Shown in pieces: positions 20,582-31,318 of a stretch of DNA of 64,000 nt (positions are counted from its first letter, which is position 1; each line of letters begins with the position of its first letter). The notes beneath the pieces are model-generated. The model worked only from the letters and a program-made list of their open reading frames with translations, was not told the DNA's origin and did no database searches. Source of the DNA: Isoetes taiwanensis (taxonomy: Eukaryota; Streptophyta; Lycopodiopsida; Isoetales; Isoetaceae); the NCBI GenBank assembly GCA_021234155.1, contig JAJEKV010000036.1, positions 4,782,209 through 4,846,208 of the forward strand, read 5' to 3'. Position numbers and translations under genes: made by a program.

Positions 20582-20768
20582 TACTATGGGCTGATTTTCT
20601 TCTATAGACTAAATGCATTCGTGGGCAACACATTGAATTGCACCTTCTTAGGTGTTGATACCTTCAAAGCTTGTTCCTTCAAAGCCTTTGGAAAAGAGGT
20701 CTTAGTCTTCTCCACAATTGGCACTACTCTTGGTTCTTGAACCACCTTTTGTGATCTTGTAACTGCAT

Positions 20769-21363
20769 TTACTTCTCCAATCTCTTCTTCTTTTTAAAAA
20801 GGGGTCCTTTGTCTACCTCAACAAATCCACAATTTACTACTGATTTTGCCTTCTCTTGCTTCTTAAGCTCCTCAATAAGAGCCTTAACTTGAGGATTATC
20901 AATGTACTTTGCATCTTGAATGCGAACATCATTATTAGGAAGAGGTGCTGGATTCAAACACTTGTTGCTTTGGTGGATACTTGTTGGTTGCCCATTCGGT
21001 TTCCCATGGATTTTCCAACAAGTAGTCTCATCATGCTTAAATTTATCACATAACTTGCAATATAAATGAGCCTTACTTGGATACCATCCCCTGTTTTTGG
21101 CTGCACCATTGGTGTGGAACCCATTGGAACTTGTTGGGCAATTGGAGCTTGTGGTATCATGGGCACTTGTGGCATGATGGGTGCTTTGCTTGCATTGGTT
21201 GAATAGGAATAGGTGGTGCTTGTTGCATAACAGCAAATACCGGATTGGCCCTCTCAAAGAATCTCTTCTCCCTACATTCTTGATCATTATGGCCCTTGAT
21301 TTGGCATCTTGAGCAGAATTTCAGCAATCTACATGTAGTATCGAATGTCCAATAGACCCACAA
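20769..21363 (-). CDS. Gypsy Gag nucleocapsid region with two zinc knuckles
   Basis: Two CCHC knuckles are seen: CSRCQIKGHNDQEC (21157-21363 frame) and CKLCDKFKHDETTC (20769-21287 frame), each C-x2-C-x4-H-x4-C. They are in different frames, so at least one frameshift lies between them near 21160-21290. A Pro/Gln-rich stretch separates them. They bind genomic RNA during packaging. Confidence 0.75.
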
Positions 21364-21958
21364 TACTCATAAGTAATAAACCGCACCTCCCTTGGCTTCT
21401 CACCAATTGTAAGCTTAGAAATCTTGGCTGCAATATCCTCTGCATTTTATGCTTTGGAGCAGCAACTTCATGAATGTATCCTAGCTTATCTTCAGCCTTG
21501 AGAGCATACTTTTGTGCCTCTAGTAATGTTGTAGGCTGTTTAGCCTTCACCTTATGAGCAATAGCTCGTTTCAGCCCCTTCACATACCATTGGATATCCA
21601 TTTCATCATTCCTTGCAATCTTCCAATGAACCACGGCTTTGAGAACCGCAATGTACCTCTGATTATACTCTCTAATTGATTCATCTTCCTTTTGTGTGAA
21701 ACTGGTCCACCTTTCCATAGTCTTATCCTTACCATGAACTTCTTGATAATTAGCAATAAAAGCTTCTTTCAATTCCTGATATGTCATGGTATCTGGCTGA
21801 TTTTGAGCCCATTCCTCCACTGAATCTTGCAAAGAACTATGAAGCCAAAGCAAATAATCACCAGCCGATAACTTACATTGCTGGCAATACCTCTCAAACT
21901 TCACAATATGCTTCAAAGGATCCCGATCCACCAGATCATCAAACTTTGGAATGCCCAT
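21329..21958 (-). CDS. Gypsy Gag capsid domain
   Basis: The ORF starts MGIPKFDDLVDRDPLKHI and contains a retrotransposon-gag domain: WLHSSLQDSVEEWAQ, then DKTMERWTSFTQKEDESIRE and YVKGLK. This is the capsid-forming part. A frame change near 21410 leads into the zinc-knuckle region. The start at 21958 is the first ATG, but the domain may extend slightly upstream. Confidence 0.8.
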   Translation of the reverse strand: MGIPKFDDLVDRDPLKHIVKFERYCQQCKLSAGDYLLWLHSSLQDSVEEWAQNQPDTMTYQELKEAFIANYQEVHGKDKTMERWTSFTQKEDESIREYNQRYIAVLKAVVHWKIARNDEMDIQWYVKGLKRAIAHKVKAKQPTTLLEAQKYALKAEDKLGYIHEVAAPKHKMQRILQPRFLSLQLVRSQGRCGLLLMSIVGLLDIRYYM

Positions 21959-22445
21959 TGTCCGAAAAACCCCATACCATAGGTGGTAATACGACCATCT
22001 CTGCCTCTTCTTGGGTTTCTTGAAATTGGAAAACGAAATTGAATCTCCTTCAATTTGAAAACGAAATTGGATTACCTTCTAGATGGGTAAATGGAATCAA
22101 AACCTCACGGATCGAGAATTAGACCCCGGATCCGCTCCCAAATCTAAAAACGAAATTGAATCTTGATGCAATTTTGAGCCCAAAGATTGACTCACCGGTC
22201 CTCTTCTTGTTACGATGGAGCTTGGTGGGATATCCTTCTTACTTCCCTTGGGCATAAAACTATGCTCCCCTTGTCAAATTCTACCCCACAAATCAATTAC
22301 GACAAAATTCCCTTCACACAAGAAATTGCTCCTTTCTCAATGGTGTCGTTCTTTACCGACGATTACCAATACCAATGGTAACAACTCCTTTTTCAATGGA
22401 AATTCTTGCCGGTCAATGGTCTGTCGAGCACCGTGGTCGCCAAAT

Positions 22446-22880
22446 TGTTAGAGCTTGAACTCTAACCTTGCAAGAAGGATGAAAAACCCAACAATCCAAG
22501 CTCAATCTATCAAATCAAGGCAATGCACAAGACAAAGAATCATCATCTCCATAGCTAGATCAAGCAAAATCTTCACTCTCAATACACCGTCTCTCTCTCT
22601 CTTCCCTCTGCTCAGATAATCCCGTAATCATAATCCCCCTGCACACCATAATGCATATGTGCAAATATCCTGCACGCGTGCATGTGCGTATATCCCTCCA
22701 TATACGGTATACAATCTCCTATACCACCTCAATAGTGGTGAGTGTGGTGAGTGGTGACAAGTGTGGTGAGTAGTGACGAGTGTAGTGATGAGTGTGGTGA
22801 GTGATGACAAGTGTGGTGAGTGGTGGCGAGTGTGGTGATGAGTGTGGTGATGAGTGTGGTGAGTGGTGATCACCCCAACA
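22446..22880 (-). repeat. 5' LTR of the gypsy element
   Basis: This 435-bp LTR is the partner of 15687-16111. It holds the same minisatellite with one extra gtgatgagtgtg unit. On minus, just inside the LTR, the sequence TTTGGCGACCACGGTGC follows and is the likely tRNA primer-binding site, although the tRNA was not identified. Confidence 0.9.
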
Positions 22881-22885
22881 GTGGC

Positions 22886-25800
22886 ATTGCAGTTTTTTGA
22901 GTTTTTGACCTCACACTTCAGCCGATTATGATGTATAGATAAATAGATGAAGTTTTGTATGTATACGTGGGAATTTTGATTTTGGCCTGATATGTAAGCG
23001 AACTGAGGTCTCTCGTGTAGATTACATATATACAGGTCGGATTTTGTGTGTATATGTTGTACAAGAAATATGACCTGAGTTGTTTTGTATGTGTGATAAA
23101 TGACTGTTGCAGTTTGACAACAAGTATGCATACTTTTAACAGCATTCTCTCCTATTTTTGTGAGACTTCATTTTGCACATAAATGTCTTGGATGGGGTTC
23201 TTCTTTGTTGCCATATTTTCGGCCCTTTATCTGGTGATTCTTTGGCTTTACAGATTTCAATGATTCCATGCATCATGCAAATTACTAAAGTTAATTGATC
23301 TAAGGATGAACAGAATTTCTGAACCAAATGAAAGACATTTAAGGCCAAAAAATGCCTTAACATGGTTTTAGCAATGAAATCAACAGCCCAGACTTATATT
23401 TACGCAATAAGGACGTCTTCTGCAGCATTCAACACAATCTCCTATGATCTACATGATTTTGGTTTGTAGCACAATAGAGAAAGCGTGGCATTTCTTCAAT
23501 TCCAGTAGTGGTATTGCAGAACAGATGAACATCAATGCCTAAGGCTTTTTATCACAGATATCTCCAGCTGGTAAAACTTGTGTAAGAGATGACACAGATG
23601 CAGTCAGGCCATTACTGCATGCGGCAATAAGGTTTCTCTTGATTGTCAAAGTGGACGTAAAGTAGTCCATGCATTATACCAAGAACAAGTACACATATGT
23701 TAACTCGTAAGTAAGACTAACCTTTCTCTGGAATGTAGAAGCATCACTGGCTCCTTTCGGGGATTCACTGCAGAAAAATAACACTAAAGCTTCAATACCC
23801 TTTAGGATGGTAGCATCGAGCCATGAACATAAAGCTGTTTTTGCTAAAGAGATTACGATAGATCACTTATGATAATTGAGCACATGAGCTTCCAAATGAA
23901 CATGTGAAGTCACTTATCACTTCTGACCTTTCTCTCCACTTCAAAAGTGCTTCTAACAGGGGTATTGGAGGCCAAAAAATGTTGATGGTGGAAAATCAGA
24001 GATTGGAAATTCTTGCAAAAATGCAAGCGTCATTTCCGTGTCATTTGAAGATTTCGTAGAGAAAATCTGATGTAATCTTATTATGATTGTAAACTACAAC
24101 TTTGTTTCATTGCTATTTCATTTTGTGTGTCTATCATGTATATCTATTCCATTATTTGTCATTTGAAGATTAAAGGCTGCTCCTCTTCAACTCAATCGTC
24201 TCTGGAGTACTGCAGGTGCATTGCAAGCTTACTTGGTGAACATTTGGCATGTTTACTTGGTAACATCTTTTCTATCAGGAAACATAACCTTTGATATACA
24301 TGAACATGTGTACAGGTGATGATGAACTAAGCAAACCATTGTTGATGGTCAGTCCTTTAACGACTCCGCAAGCAAATGAATATCAAAGAAATTTAGAAAT
24401 CTTCAAAGAATCGGGCTGCAAATTCAGTGAACAAATTATTTCCTACCTCTGACATTCTGACAGCATGCAGGTTAATGCTAGTGTCTTTTGGTCAGCAATG
24501 ACGTCATGATCAGGATAGCAATCACATCTATCACTGCCAGCATAACAAGTATTGATGATGGATGCATTTGTGACTTTTCTTCTTAAGATTATAATCAACC
24601 AGTAGTATTAGGATCTGAAGATGTACCATGCAGCGTCTTTTAGTCAGAAATGACATCATGACCGGGTAGCAATCAAATCTACCGCTGCCAGCATGGCAAT
24701 GATTGGCAGATGGAAGTAGATATATTTATAGTAGTAGACATATCTCTGCATATAATGTTGACAGCATAGTGTGATATTCTGATGGCTTTAATGCGAATTT
24801 AATGAAATATGTATGGAATGATTATATATCGATGAACGTATCTATCAGGGAAATGATGGAACAAAATCTAATGAGATATCTAGTCTGTGAAATATAAATT
24901 GTGACAGCAATTCTGTTATCTATATCTTGTTATTATCTTTAGTACAAGCTTAATTATTACCTCGGTGCAGGTGGTGGATCGCTTGAAATATCTACTATGG
25001 CTTGGCACAGCTGTGAATATCGTGGTTGTGCCAGCATTTATTTGAATGTTCTAGATCTTCATCTGTCATTAGCTGTAGAATCGAATGTAATAATCGTAAC
25101 AATATCATAAGGATAAAGACGGATCAAATTACGTGTCCGCTTGCATTAGGCCGTTTGTACAAATAAATAGGGCGAGCTGTGTGCGAATTTGCTCATCTGC
25201 AATCTAGTTAGCTTGATCCCGCGCTAAGAATCGGCTTCATCTATCACTGCGGTATGTCCTCTCGTTTGTGTTCTTTTTTTTTTTCTCTATCTCCTCTAAA
25301 GTCGGACATTAGGTGTATTTGGTTTTCTGTTTGTTTTTGGAATCGTTAATTTTGTTGAATTAGATGTCTATAGTGAGGACATTTGCCTACGTGGTAGAGC
25401 CACGTGGCGCCCATCTAAGAGACAGCCTGCACCCGCCAGAAGCAAGCTTGCAGCTTCTTTTGCAGTTTCGATGGCTGTCAACCAAGGGTCGTTGCTGAGC
25501 CCCCTTGGTATTCAGATGTTCACATTTTTTTCTACGATTTTTGAAGCACTAATAGTTATCCACGGTGATGACTATGATATATAGATAATACCATGGGTTG
25601 TTAGTATGTACATTAGTGACCCAATTCCTCAACGTATCTACATGTGTCTCAAAAGGCAACCCTAATAAGTTATGCAACATCCAAGGGATGTGGTGAATTG
25701 TTTAGCTACACATTTAACATGTCTATTCTTCCCTATCTTTGATTTTGAACGATTTGCATTCTATCTTATGCTCTTTATTTCCAAATTCATGTGCCTTAGT

Positions 25801-26018
25801 GGGACATGCTTAAGTAGTGGAGTGTAGGTGAAGTCTTAAAGACGGACATAATAGCTGGGGGTAAAACTAAAATCCTAATGCCAAGAGTTATTACACATTA
25901 TCTTCATATTGATCTTAAGGTATGCATTAGAACATGAGGTATACTTAAGGAATGGTTAAACATTTAATTAGTGATATTTGCTAGCGTGTCATGTACTCAG
26001 ATATAATATACATATATA
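22886..26018. other. No gene seen; a pair of diverged direct repeats
   Basis: This is AT-rich non-coding sequence. A segment near 24481 (gtcttttggtcagcaatgac, 'gtcatgatcagg', 'tagcaatcacatctatcact', 'gccagcat') recurs in altered form near 24634. The first copy contains the palindrome TGACGTCA, the second TGACATCA. Otherwise I see nothing supportable. Confidence 0.5.
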
Positions 26019-26088
26019 ATGAATTTTTGTATGTTCCATTATCTAGGTGGTTTTGTTGAACTACATTCGACTGTTTTGTATGCCATAA

Positions 26089-26463
26089 ATGGACGAGGCA
26101 GTAGAGTTGACATTAGCTGTATTCCAGAGTTTGGGTATGAATACAGTTGGAGGTCACGAGTTCTTGCTCGTGTACTCATTGGTTTTGGGTGCAAGGAGGA
26201 GTAGACAAATAGTGGCATTTCTTAGATGTGTTGGAAATAATCGTTTATTTTCAATTGTCTCGTTTGAAGATTTAGATATGCACCATATTGGAATTATAAA
26301 CTCTAGTTACTTATTTGAGGAAGCCTTGATAGATGGGAATGTGGATCCTCGTCATTTATTGTTGTTAAGATTTCAGGAGAGGCAGTTTGAAATGCTAGTG
26401 GCTTATTATGCGATGGTTTTTTATCTTGAAGTAAGTGGGATATTGATCTTGAGAATAGAATAG
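26089..26463 (+). CDS. Unidentified ORF 1 of the 26-28 kb cluster
   Basis: A frame of 124 residues starting MDEAVELTLAVFQSLGM. Near residues 58-95 it reads MHHIGIINSSYLFEEAL, then HLLLLRFQERQFEMLV. The composition is even and protein-like, with no repeats, while the other two frames are full of stops. The end is followed by 'ggattaaaaaaaaacccctg' and a tandem duplication, so it may be truncated. 'HxGIIN' loosely recalls the 30K movement-protein superfamily of plant viruses. That is one weak motif, and I do not assign function. Confidence 0.4.
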   Translation: MDEAVELTLAVFQSLGMNTVGGHEFLLVYSLVLGARRSRQIVAFLRCVGNNRLFSIVSFEDLDMHHIGIINSSYLFEEALIDGNVDPRHLLLLRFQERQFEMLVAYYAMVFYLEVSGILILRIE

Positions 26464-26612
26464 AATAGTTTTTTTAACGTCCACGAAGACCAATAGGTCA
26501 TGGGACCCATACAATGGGCTAGTACAATCATTACTACTAGGATTAAAAAAAAACCCCTGCCTCGAAAGGTTTTCAAGGGAAAAACCTTTGCAGTAATGAT
26601 GATACTAGACAA

Positions 26613-26762
26613 GAGATGATGTGACGATTGAAGTCTTCCATAGAAGAGATTATTCTAGACGATGAAGTGTCCGTATTGTTATCTTGAGAGATGATGTGAC
26701 GATTGAAGTCTTCCATAGAAGAGATTATTCTAGACGATGAAGTGTCCGTATTGTTATGGGTC
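26613..26762 (+). repeat. 75-bp perfect tandem duplication
   Basis: The unit from 'gagatgatgtgacgattgaa' to 'ccgtattgttat' occurs at 26613 and again at 26688 with no visible difference. The second copy ends at the start codon of the next ORF (26756). It is recent, and it separates ORF 1 from ORF 2 of the cluster. Confidence 0.9.
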
Positions 26763-27091
26763 CACCTAGTAGAGCTATTGATTATAGAACATACATAAGA
26801 TTGGTTGATGGTGAAACTGTTTGTAGTTCCTATGTGTATATGGGAAGGAATATATCTATATCTATGATTTTAGCTATGATATCAGTCTTTCGTCATATCG
26901 ACGAAATTTCCCTAAAAAATATCTCGATTGTTATTGACGGGACCAATTATTATTGCAGCTTGTTTAATAGAGGATGGGGGGGGAAGAGCTTGACTTGTGT
27001 AATTGTTCATGTGGATACTATGGATATGTCTATATCTCTGCTATACCTTAGACGTTCTAAATATATCATTTTCTATTACTTTGTAGTCTAA
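26756..27091 (+). CDS. Unidentified ORF 2 of the 26-28 kb cluster
   Basis: A frame of 111 residues starting MGPPSRAIDYRTYIRLVDGE. It is rich in Ile, Ser and Tyr, with one Cys-containing hydrophobic middle (ISISMILAMISVF). The stop TAA shares its last base with the ATG of ORF 3 (TAATG at 27089-27093). It might be the continuation of ORF 1 after the 75-bp duplication and intervening sequence. No family was recognised. Confidence 0.4.
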   Translation: MGPPSRAIDYRTYIRLVDGETVCSSYVYMGRNISISMILAMISVFRHIDEISLKNISIVIDGTNYYCSLFNRGWGGKSLTCVIVHVDTMDMSISLLYLRRSKYIIFYYFVV

Positions 27092-27495
27092 TGGAAGATC
27101 GCCCTGAAAAGGAAGTTAAAAGCACAGCATATCATGCTGTTGAAGTTATAGGTGAGTGTTCAGATAGTCAGACAGTACAAGCAGTATTGGATGAGGCACC
27201 AAAGAGGAAAAGGCAATCGAGATTGTGTGCAATCAACAAAAAAAGTCAACAACGGAGACGAAATCAAATTGCGTTGCATATAGCATCCCACAGATTGCGT
27301 ACGAGGCCAATCACGTCAAGGATATTGGACATGCAAGTGGAGAAGTTATCAGCCGAAATAGACAAGATGTCCGATGGAGTGATTAAGTTATCTATGAATG
27401 TTAATAAACTGTGTGGACAACTAACTCGATTACATCGTCTTCTACAAATTATCGAGTGCACCAATGATATTGCAAGAAGCATGTGGGGAAAATAA
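27091..27495 (+). CDS. Unidentified ORF 3 of the cluster: basic region plus coiled coil
   Basis: This frame of 134 residues starts MEDRPEKEVKST. Residues 37-66 are strongly basic (KRKRQSRL, QQRRRNQ), followed by a heptad-like helix from about 84 to 122 (VEKLSAEIDKMSDG, VNKLCGQLTRLHRLL). Basic-then-coiled-coil resembles a bZIP or a nucleic-acid-binding viral assembly factor. The spacing is not a clean bZIP, since prolines and a gap separate the parts. The overlap with ORF 2 as TAATG is unusual for plant nuclear genes. Confidence 0.45.
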   Translation: MEDRPEKEVKSTAYHAVEVIGECSDSQTVQAVLDEAPKRKRQSRLCAINKKSQQRRRNQIALHIASHRLRTRPITSRILDMQVEKLSAEIDKMSDGVIKLSMNVNKLCGQLTRLHRLLQIIECTNDIARSMWGK

Positions 27496-27879
27496 ATATA
27501 GAGATGAGATATAAAAAAAACTAAAGATCCATAATGTGCGTATTACTACATATGAAATATGTGACATTTCGATGATATAAATATAGAGATATGTGATAAC
27601 ATAATTTTTTATTATCTTGTTTTGATTGAGGTCTTTATAAGCATAGTGTGAATCGATGGCTTTAGGCTCAATTTTAACTAGGCAAATATTAAAAAATTAT
27701 AAGTATTGAATGAAGTTTTAGAATTATTTACGTAGATATACGTACATGTAGAGAAGTTACTCACATGGTTTCATATATATCAATATATTCCAATGGGTAT
27801 ACCACTGCCTGATGAGATTCTCATCCAAATGGACGGGAACAAACGACTTCTTTGTATAACCATATGAGAGTTACAAAAC

Positions 27880-28158
27880 ATGACGGATGAACCTTATTAC
27901 ATGAGTTGTGGATGGCTTGAAGGATCTGGACCAGCGATCTATTCTGCACTTGCCGAGGCGAAGTATTTTCCTGATTCTCTATTTACGCTAGTCGAGGTAG
28001 TAGACACATATAAGCCATGCGCTGCTTTGGCGCATTTTTTAGGCAAATATGGAAATCCAAAATTTTCTCAATCAGTTGCTGCATTTCGAGTTGGAGCAAG
28101 CTGGGTTGAAGAAACCTTAAAGGTTTTGCTTTACAAGGTCACGGATGATATGTCATAA
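27880..28158 (+). CDS. Unidentified ORF 4 of the cluster
   Basis: A frame of 92 residues starting MTDEPYYMSCGWLEGSGPAI and ending KVTDDMS. The sequence is well mixed, with a hydrophobic centre, and ends in a clear stop. A further short frame just upstream (27790-27867) reads IPLPDEILIQMDGNKRLL. No family was recognised. The ORF stands 385 bp after ORF 3 and about 450 bp before the Helitron start. Confidence 0.4.
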   Translation: MTDEPYYMSCGWLEGSGPAIYSALAEAKYFPDSLFTLVEVVDTYKPCAALAHFLGKYGNPKFSQSVAAFRVGASWVEETLKVLLYKVTDDMS

Positions 28159-28254
28159 ATATGTTGTCGTTGATAAATTTACGCTATATTGTTACACTAA
28201 CTTATTGATATCTAATATGGCTATGTCAAAACTAACTTTCATATGCAACCTTGA

Positions 28255-28446
28255 TATGCATGAATACGTATATCAAGTTACTGTTGTGCTTTTTGTCTAA
28301 TAAATTGTTGATTTATATTCAATGTGCACATAATGCATAAAGATATAGAGTATGATGAATACGTATATCAAGTTACTGTTGTGCTTTTTATCTAATAAAT
28401 TGTTGATTTATTCAATGTGCACATAATGCATAAAGATATAGAGTAT
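28255..28446 (+). repeat. Tandem duplication of about 90-95 bp
   Basis: 'tgaatacgtatatcaagtta' through 'cataaagatatagagtat' is present twice in succession; the second copy has lost two or three bases and has one substitution (ttttgtc to ttttatc). No coding. Confidence 0.85.
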
Positions 28447-28762
28447 GTATATCTAGCATATGTATTATTACATCGAAATACCGTATTTGTGTAGCTTTGT
28501 ATTGCCATTTGACGTCCTATATACTCGTGATTACAGATTACGTGTATTTGTATGGTATGCTATGTGATTCGTGAAAAGGCAACTTAGCAAGTAAGTTTTT
28601 GGATTTTATCTACTCTTATCTACTCTTATATACACCAAGATTCGATGCCTTGATGCCTCTTTGATTCCCGAGTGGGGGAAGGTTCAATTCATTCAGTGCT
28701 CTAGCTTAGTTAAACAAACATTTATATATGAAAATATAGAGACATCCATCGGCATTGGAATA

Positions 28763-29828
28763 ATGCCTCGGAAAGAGTGGTTTGCTAATATACCTGAAGA
28801 TGATAGGAACAGAATACGAGAGAGAAAGAGAGAACTTCGTGCACATGAGTCTGAGGTAGATAAGGAGAAAAAACGAAAAAGGCAAAGAGCGTTGCGAGCA
28901 GGCCTAACTGAAGAAGCCAAGGAGAGAGTACGAGAACGAGATAGACAGCGCTATAGAGAATCGAAAGCAAGAAAGCATCGAAAAGTACACGTAGATGAAT
29001 GCAATGAACAATCCGTTTTAGATAGGGAAACTAATGTTGTGGTAGGTGAACAAAATAACATTTCGTTTATTGCCACTGGTGATAATCACTTAAATTTAAC
29101 TGATGGAGAAATGCAAGGAAGGTTAGAGCAAAGAGAATGTGATGAAAGAGTTTGTGCTGGAGGTATACCTATGATTACAGAAGCTATTGAAAGAGACAAA
29201 AGTGAGGATTTAGATTCAGATGCGGTGTGTCTTGCAAGGGCCTCGAAACATTGGCGATCCCGTGCGCAACACATGAGTAAAGCAATACGTCATACTTATA
29301 CGATGTGTTCATGGAATAAAAGGTGCACGTATTGCCAAATCCCATTGCTCAATGTAGAGGTGAATGGATTTTGTTGCAACAAAGGAAAGTGGTTATTACC
29401 TGCTTTGCCACCCTTACCCACGGCTTTAAACAACCTGTACAACATGCAAGAATTCGCTAAATTAGCAAGAAAGATAAACAGATTGTTCTGTTTCAGTGTG
29501 CTTGGAGTGAGTGGAGGATTCGTGAATTTAGATTTTCCTTCGTCTGTGACAATTAGTGGACGAACGTATCATAGAGTACCTAACCATTTTGCAGAATCGG
29601 GGCATCAATACATTGGTACATTTTTATGGCTAAACCGCGATATACACAAGGTCGAAGCCAACAAGTACCATTTGAGTGGATTGCCATTGTCGGTTCAATC
29701 CTTAATCAGGTGAATCCGTTCGTTCAGATCCTCCAAAATATAGGAAGTATGCATCTAAAATGCGCATACATTTACAGTTCAAGGAGTAGTGGCAAATGTG
29801 AAATCGAGCCATTGCGGATGCTAGTCTG
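28763..29828 (+). pseudogene. Helitron Rep/helicase protein, N-terminal part
   Basis: The likely start is MPRKEW at 28763. The first 65 residues are highly charged (Arg/Lys/Glu) as in plant Helitron N-termini. Then come a CTYC...CC zinc-like region (GFCCNKGKWLLPALPPLP) and FSVLGVSGGFVNLDFPSSV with TYHRVPNHF, matching the conserved block before the Rep domain. The frame stops near 29711, but the next frame continues with LNQVNPFVQILQNIGSM to about 29828, so one frameshift is present. Confidence 0.75.
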
Positions 29829-29850
29829 ACGACCGACATTTCTCCTCGAA

Positions 29851-31318
29851 TTGCTGGTTTTTGGGTTCAGTAGTGAGGGGAGCCAACTTTCATCAATATT
29901 CTTGATCCTATGTATGAACCGTTACAAAGATCCTTTTTTTTTCCACATGGAACCATTGGATGGGGCTTGGAAGCGAATATGGTTTCACGAATTGCAATGG
30001 TACAGATCTAGATTGCTACGAAGATCGTTTTTCTTCAATTAGGTCGTCTATGTGGAGAATATCTAGTCGACATGTATTCTAGGGTCGAAGATGCACGATT
30101 AAACTATTTTAAAACAACAGCATTTCGAAATAGAAGAGTGCAGTATGATGAAGACTATTCTGAGCGAGAGAATGATGCTCGTAATGATATCATCTTGCCA
30201 TCGTCATTCTTAGGTTGTCAAAGATGGTGCTCGCATTACCCAAGTTCTTTGATGCATTAGCACTATCTAGATCAAAAGGGCGCCCAACGTTATTCATTAC
30301 TATGACTACAAATACGGATTGGCCAGAAATACAGGATAGATTAAGGCCTGGACAAAATACTTCCGATGTTCCTATGATTGTTATTCGTTGCTTCCATGGA
30401 AGACTGCAACGGCTAAAAGAGCTTCTCCACAAATTCTTCCAGTGCATATCATACGTAATCACTGTCATAGAATTCCAAAAGCGTGGATTGCCACATGCGC
30501 ATCTCGTTTTGCGAACTGAACCCGATATACCGATCGAATGCATAGATGAGATAATCTCCGCTGAGTTGCCTACAGATCCTATTCTTCGAGGACATGTTTT
30601 AAAATTTATGATATATAGACACACGGAAAGGTGTTCTCCAAAAGGCAATCCTTGTTGTTACAAATATCCGAAGGACGTCAATCCAATTACCTATCTTGAT
30701 TCGAAAGGTTACGTACAATATAGGAGAAGGACTATAGATGACGTATGGGTGGTTCCATACAATGCTTTTCTCCTGCATGAGTTAGATTGCCATATTATGG
30801 TAGATATTGCATCCACGGTCCATGTATTCTCTTACCTTTATGGTTACCTCTACAAAGGATTTGATAATGCCAACTTTCAAGTAACCCGCGAAAGGTATTC
30901 CACTTCCATACCACCATCATTAGACAATGAATGTGAAACAGTTGTAGGACCCCCGTCGAGGACTAATAATCGAGAAGAAAGTAGTATAAACCAAGTATCG
31001 GAACAAGGATCATCTGAGCTATCCGCGAGGCAACCTGCTAAAGACGAAATACAAGACTACCTAAAGGCACGTTATTTATCGGCTACAGAAGCAGCTTGGA
31101 GAACAATGTCGTACGATATTACAACTAAAACTCATGCTGTCAAATGTCTACCATTGCATCTACCGTGTTCAAATACAAGATCATTATTAGATCGATATTT
31201 TTTACGACCTATACATAGTGAATTTGATTCTTTCACGTATATTCAATATTATGAACAACATTCTCTGGTGACGTACAATTCAGCATTGCCAATGGATCCT
31301 GGAAGCCATTTAGAATAA
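29851..31318 (+). pseudogene. Helitron Rep (HUH endonuclease) region
   Basis: Successive frames read LDPMYEPLQRSFFFPHG-like sequence, 'LVDMYSRVEDARLNYFKTTAF', then the long frame 30215-31318: FLGCQRW/KMVLALPKFFDA, GRPTLFITMTTNTDWPEI, and RGLPHAHLVL with the paired histidines of the HUH motif. It continues to VPYNAFLLHELDCHI and YLYGYLYKGFD, the catalytic-tyrosine region. DYLKARYLSATEAAWR then leads toward the helicase. At least three frame changes or stops occur (near 29900, 30040 and 30215). The protein would nick and religate DNA during rolling-circle transposition. Confidence 0.8.

Larger units (their letters stand above)
15687..22880 (-). mobile_element. Ty3/gypsy LTR retrotransposon, near complete
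   Basis: The LTRs lie at 15687-16111 and 22446-22880, both TGTTAGAG...CCCCAACA on + and almost identical, flanked by GTGGC on each side (15682-15686 and 22881-22885). Genes run on minus in the order gag, zinc knuckles, protease, reverse transcriptase, RNase H, integrase: the gypsy order. Frameshifts separate gag, protease and pol, so it is probably defective, though recently inserted. No chromodomain was recognised. The long spacers suggest the Athila/Tat side of the family, but this is tentative. Confidence 0.9.

Noticed and set aside
22628-23131. Minus-strand frame of 167 residues at the 5' LTR
   Set aside because: Same LTR-derived His/Thr-rich translation extending into unrelated flank.
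25140-25220. CTAG near 25208 as a 3' end of the Helitron starting at 14022
   Set aside because: The preceding sequence forms only a weak four-base stem; no GC-rich hairpin like the two accepted termini.
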